Source: Comamonadaceae bacterium
Lineage (GTDB): Bacteria > Pseudomonadota > Gammaproteobacteria > Burkholderiales > Burkholderiaceae_C
DNA length: 64,000 nucleotides
Assembly: GCA_027488115.1 (NCBI GenBank)
Contig: JAIYCG010000001.1
Span: forward strand, 1-64,000
Reading direction: 5' to 3'
Position 1 is the stretch's first letter. Every line of letters starts with the position of its first letter. Both the position numbers and the translations under genes were made by a program. This document shows positions 60,910 to 64,000 of this stretch, in pieces. The notes beneath the pieces were generated by a model, which saw nothing but the letters and a program-made list of their open reading frames with translations, had not been told where the DNA came from and searched no databases.

Positions 60910-62625
60910 TTACCTTTGAATGAGGTAGTCGGTGCTGCTCATCACCATGAGAACCGCTGCATAGATGCGGTTCAGCAGCCCTGCTTCAGTGGCCGCTGAG
61001 ATGCTGGTGATGGCGTTGACAATGAGGGTTTGGTTGGCTGTGGTAAGGGCGCCAGATGCCAGGCAAAGATTCAGGTGAGTAACCAGGGCTGCTGGATCAG
61101 TGGCCAGCGTTTTTTCGGTCATGTAGTCGGCCTTGATGTTTCGCGCGTTGTTGACGGTACCCGCCATGTAATTGACGTATCCAATGACCGTGGGCTCCGT
61201 CAATATTTGAAACTCTGGGGCCACAAGATTTTGTGAGGCCAATTGGGTATTCGGTGGCACATAGCCTGGTCTGAAAAAATTAAACACAGAGGGTGACCGC
61301 AAGGGCATCTGGCCCAATGCGGTATCGGCATCTGTGTAGCCTAGGCTCCATGCATCGTCAGCGGATGTTGCATGAAAGGTGTGCCCCCATTGCAGAAGCC
61401 TGACCATTGGCTCGGACAATTTGCCAAAGCTTGAAGGCGGGTTGACTTGGCGAGCCTCTGTGTCCAACAAAATGGCGGACCATACGGCTTTCATATCGCC
61501 TCTAACGCCTTTGCCGTTGTTGACGAAAATTTTGGCAACGCGAGCTACATAGGATGGTGATGGATTGCTGGTCACAAGCCTTTGAATGAGTTGCTTGGCA
61601 ATGAAGGGGGCCGTGTTTTGATGTTGAAAAAGAGTGTCTAACGCAATTTTCAAGCTTTCAACGCCAGGTGTGCCTGCCGGAATGGTAACGCCCAAAAATT
61701 TCTTTTCTTCTGGGCTGTGCAAACTGGCTGTGAGCGTCATGGGCAAGCCATGTCGATAGGCTGCGTTGGCTAACTCTCCTGTGGCATCTGTGCCTGTGGC
61801 TGTATTCCAACCTGTAAACACTCTGGCCAGGCCTTGAATGTCCAAATTGTCATAGCTTTCAATGGGCTTGCCTTGTGCATCCAATTGAAGTGAGCCATCG
61901 ATGTTCAGTTGGTACAGGCCAATGGTGAACAATTGCATCACTTCTCGGGCATAGTTTTCATCGGGCGAACGCCCTGTTTTGGCATCGTACTTTTGATTGC
62001 CTTTCATGTTCAGATATGTGCCCATGGCTGAGGACAGCGTGACGTTTTCTAGTAGCGATCTGAAGTTACCAAAAGCATGGGCCTCAAGAGTTTCCCAATA
62101 ATTGGCACTGGCAAAATTACGCCAAGAAAATGGCAAACCCAAATGCGAGACCACAAACAGTTCTGAAAGAGCCAATGTCGCGCGTTGTCGAAAAAAGTCT
62201 CTCGCGCTAAATAGTTTCCACCAAATGGAAGGCACCCAGCCGCCATCGCCATTCACGTTGCTGCTGACATTGGCGTCGTTGAATCCCTTTTCAATGAGCC
62301 AACGGGTCAGTGTTTGGCCTTGCGGTGCATTGAATTGGGCATTGAGCCAAATTTGGGGGCCAGTGACCGCCATTTCTTTGACCTCACTGCTGGTACCGCC
62401 CCAAGACGCCTGACGCAAAAATCTAGCAGCATCTGTGAGTGCTAAGTTGTAGGCAGGGCTGTTGTCTGGAGCCGCTAAGGGAGCTGTCGATGTGTCACCA
62501 CCTCCGCCACAAGCCGACAGCAAAGCCGCACCTGAGAGGCCTATCACCGAACTGGGGGAAGCTTTGGGGTTCGTCAGTTGATCCGTATGTTGACTCTCGG
62601 TTTCAACAATCCTTGCAGCGGTCAT
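60910..62625 (-). CDS. DUF1800-domain lipoprotein
   Basis: The 571-residue protein has a lipobox-like LSACGGGGD at about residue 40. The DUF1800 domain shows AARFLRQASWGGTSSEV, ENYAREVMQLFTIGLYQLN, GLARVFTGWN and the SVFNFFRPGY segment. It forms a two-gene unit with the DUF1501 gene; roles are unknown. The 62-base gap to the divergent DUF3297 gene must hold both promoters. Confidence 0.88.
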   Translation of the reverse strand: MTAARIVETESQHTDQLTNPKASPSSVIGLSGAALLSACGGGGDTSTAPLAAPDNSPAYNLALTDAARFLRQASWGGTSSEVKEMAVTGPQIWLNAQFNAPQGQTLTRWLIEKGFNDANVSSNVNGDGGWVPSIWWKLFSARDFFRQRATLALSELFVVSHLGLPFSWRNFASANYWETLEAHAFGNFRSLLENVTLSSAMGTYLNMKGNQKYDAKTGRSPDENYAREVMQLFTIGLYQLNIDGSLQLDAQGKPIESYDNLDIQGLARVFTGWNTATGTDATGELANAAYRHGLPMTLTASLHSPEEKKFLGVTIPAGTPGVESLKIALDTLFQHQNTAPFIAKQLIQRLVTSNPSPSYVARVAKIFVNNGKGVRGDMKAVWSAILLDTEARQVNPPSSFGKLSEPMVRLLQWGHTFHATSADDAWSLGYTDADTALGQMPLRSPSVFNFFRPGYVPPNTQLASQNLVAPEFQILTEPTVIGYVNYMAGTVNNARNIKADYMTEKTLATDPAALVTHLNLCLASGALTTANQTLIVNAITSISAATEAGLLNRIYAAVLMVMSSTDYLIQR

Positions 62626-62687
62626 ACAAATAGCCTCTAAATGTTGCAGAATTGAAGTTTATTCTGTAACGATGAAATTACAAAGAC

Positions 62688-62936
62688 ATGAGCGACACAA
62701 ACTCACGCCCCGATTTGCCTGACCACCTCTCCATCGATGCCCGCAGTCCTTTTTACCTTGCTTCTATTTTTGAGCACGATATTGGCATTCGTTTCAATGG
62801 CAAAGATCGCAAAGATGTTGAGGAATACTGCATCAGCGAGGGTTGGATCAAAGTGCCAGCTGGCAAAGCGCTCGACCGCAAGGGCAACCCCTTGCTCATG
62901 AAACTCAAGGGCACGGTAGAAGCCTACTACCGCTAA
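62688..62936 (+). CDS. DUF3297-family small protein
   Basis: The 82-residue protein reads RPDLPDHLSIDARSPFY, then IGIRFNGKDRKDVEEYC and TVEAYYR at the end, matching DUF3297, a proteobacterial protein of unknown function. It is intact. A carboxymuconolactone decarboxylase-family gene follows after 17 bases on the same strand. Confidence 0.85.
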   Translation: MSDTNSRPDLPDHLSIDARSPFYLASIFEHDIGIRFNGKDRKDVEEYCISEGWIKVPAGKALDRKGNPLLMKLKGTVEAYYR

Positions 62937-62953
62937 ACATTCAAGGACACGTC

Positions 62954-63499
62954 ATGCGCATACCCGATTGGACGCCAGAGCAACTTGCACAACCGAAAGA
63001 GCTGGTCGATACCATTTTGGCTCGCAGGGGCGGGGCACTGCTTAACCTAGACAAAGCGCTTTTGTGGAGCGAGCCAGTTGCTGCTGGCTGGAATGTCTAC
63101 ATGCGCAACGTTAGAACAGGGTTGTCTGCGCCCCGCAAATTGTGTGAGCTGGGTATTTGCGCCGTGGCATTGCTAACGGGTGCGCACTATGAATACCACC
63201 ACCATGCCCCCGACTACTTAAAGGCTGGCGGTTCGCAAGCCGAATTAGAGGGCTTAAAGCGTGCCATTTCCGCTCACCCAACCGATGCCGTTACTGACTC
63301 AGCTCTAGATGAGATGTCGCAGTGGGTGGTGCAATATGCCGCACAAATGACACTGCGTGTGAAGGTAGACGAAGCACTTTTCAGGCAGCTTCAGTCGCGA
63401 TTGAGCACGACTGAAATTGTGGAACTCACCACGGCCATTGCCGCTTACAACATGGTGGCCCGGATCTTGGTGGCACTTGAAATCACGCCTGAGGCGTGA
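62954..63499 (+). CDS. Carboxymuconolactone decarboxylase-family protein
   Basis: The 181-residue protein shows the AhpD/CMD core APRKLCELGICAVALLTGAHYEYHHHAPDYLKAG; the redox CxxC is absent, as in the paralogue at 24.4 kb. ATG 62954 is the family start. It is only weakly like that paralogue. Function unknown; catabolic role is likely from the neighbouring Bug gene. Confidence 0.8.
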   Translation: MRIPDWTPEQLAQPKELVDTILARRGGALLNLDKALLWSEPVAAGWNVYMRNVRTGLSAPRKLCELGICAVALLTGAHYEYHHHAPDYLKAGGSQAELEGLKRAISAHPTDAVTDSALDEMSQWVVQYAAQMTLRVKVDEALFRQLQSRLSTTEIVELTTAIAAYNMVARILVALEITPEA

Positions 63500-63518
63500 C
63501 AATTCAAGCTCAGCAATG

Positions 63519-64000
63519 TCAATCGGGTTTGATGTTGTTGTCTCTGACCACTTTGGCCCAGGTGTCGATTTGCTTGTCGATGAAGGTTTTGGCTTTGTCC
63601 ACGCTGCCGCCCGAAATTTCAATACCCTGAGCGCTTAATTTTTGCGATATCTCTGGGTTTTGTAAAACCTTGTTCAGCTCATCGTTCATTCTTTTCACAA
63701 TTTCGGGAGGTGTTTTGGCAGAGGCCAAAAGGGCCCACCAAGCAGGCGCTTCAAATCCGGGATACCCAGCCTCGGCGATGGTTGGGATTTCTGGAAACTC
63801 AGGCACACGCTTTAGCGATGTCACTGCCAATGGGCGAATCCGTTTGTTGTCGATGTGTGGCTTGCTTAAAAAGACGGTGCCCATGGCCAAAGGCACATGA
63901 CCTGCTACTGCATCTGTCATGAGCGGCCCACCGCCTTTGTAAGGAATGTGGTTGAACTCTAGGTTTGCATTTTTTCCTAACAAGGCCATGGCCAAATGGC
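63519..64000 (-). CDS. TctC/Bug-family periplasmic binding protein 7 (partial, 5' end outside the window)
   Basis: The C-terminal half of a Bug protein is seen: FNHIPYKGGGPLMTDAVAGHVPLAMG, RIRPLAVTSLKRVPEFPEIPTIAEAGYPGFEAPAWWALLAS. The frame is open through the right edge of the window, so the signal peptide is not visible. It is convergent with the CMD-family gene. Confidence 0.85.
   Translation of the reverse strand, partial: HLAMALLGKNANLEFNHIPYKGGGPLMTDAVAGHVPLAMGTVFLSKPHIDNKRIRPLAVTSLKRVPEFPEIPTIAEAGYPGFEAPAWWALLASAKTPPEIVKRMNDELNKVLQNPEISQKLSAQGIEISGGSVDKAKTFIDKQIDTWAKVVRDNNIKPD

Overview
The window looks like a chromosome segment of a freshwater betaproteobacterium, most likely Burkholderiales, Comamonadaceae (Limnohabitans, Rhodoferax or Polaromonas-like). 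The main reason is seven TctC/Bug-type periplasmic binding proteins, a family strongly expanded in that order. A TAXI-TRAP system, an IorAB-type oxidoreductase pair, DUF1501/DUF1800 partners and ordinary catabolic operons fit as well. No rRNA, tRNA or CRISPR array was seen. This assignment is inference from protein families, not from a marker gene.

Positions 1-15000 are accessory in character. The window opens in what looks like the end of an IS21-family element that cuts off the 3' end of a PLD-helicase gene. Next come a DUF2779 remnant and a dense, visibly AT-rich toxin-antitoxin patch: brnTA, an orphan xre antitoxin with a palindromic operator, vapBC, mntA-hepT, and a second mntA whose hepT has an internal deletion. 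A PACE efflux gene, a WYL regulator, a SprT-like protease, a lipoprotein hydrolase, a Sel1-repeat/DUF3857 pair and psiE follow.

Positions 15000-33800 are catabolic. A sugar-acid module (IlvD/Edd dehydratase, TAXI-TRAP transporter, DapA-family aldolase) lies beside a hydrolase with the full fluoroacetate-dehalogenase residue pattern. Then come Bug receptors, hydrolases, a cupin, a carboxymuconolactone decarboxylase-family protein, a 3-oxoacid CoA-transferase pair, an MFS transporter, an LLM flavin oxidoreductase and an IorAB pair.

Positions 33800-46800 hold a cytochrome c/PQQ-dehydrogenase pair, a TonB-dependent receptor, an S9 peptidase, a lipoprotein esterase, an MFS transporter bracketed by two palindromic repeats, a class II aldolase, a Cho-like nuclease, the YlqF GTPase and a UspA protein with a perfect FNR-type box. 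Positions 46800-64000 carry a sugar-type ABC importer, an unusual operon with three Bug receptors plus racemase, Ldh2-type dehydrogenase, chorismate mutase and FAD oxidoreductase, and a DUF1501/DUF1800 pair.

The most unusual feature is a family of palindromic repeats built on the terminal motif GGGGTCAGATCAACATTAAT. There are ten loci (four complete elements of about 150 bp, one nested element, one minimal 55-bp palindrome, four half copies), all between 3.2-14.7 kb and 33.8-43.6 kb. In complete copies the inner stem differs between loci but both arms of a copy change together, while a roughly 30-base loop is kept. Most copies sit exactly at gene 3' ends and several supply the stop codon. They resemble REP/BIME elements or MITEs, but I do not recognise this family.
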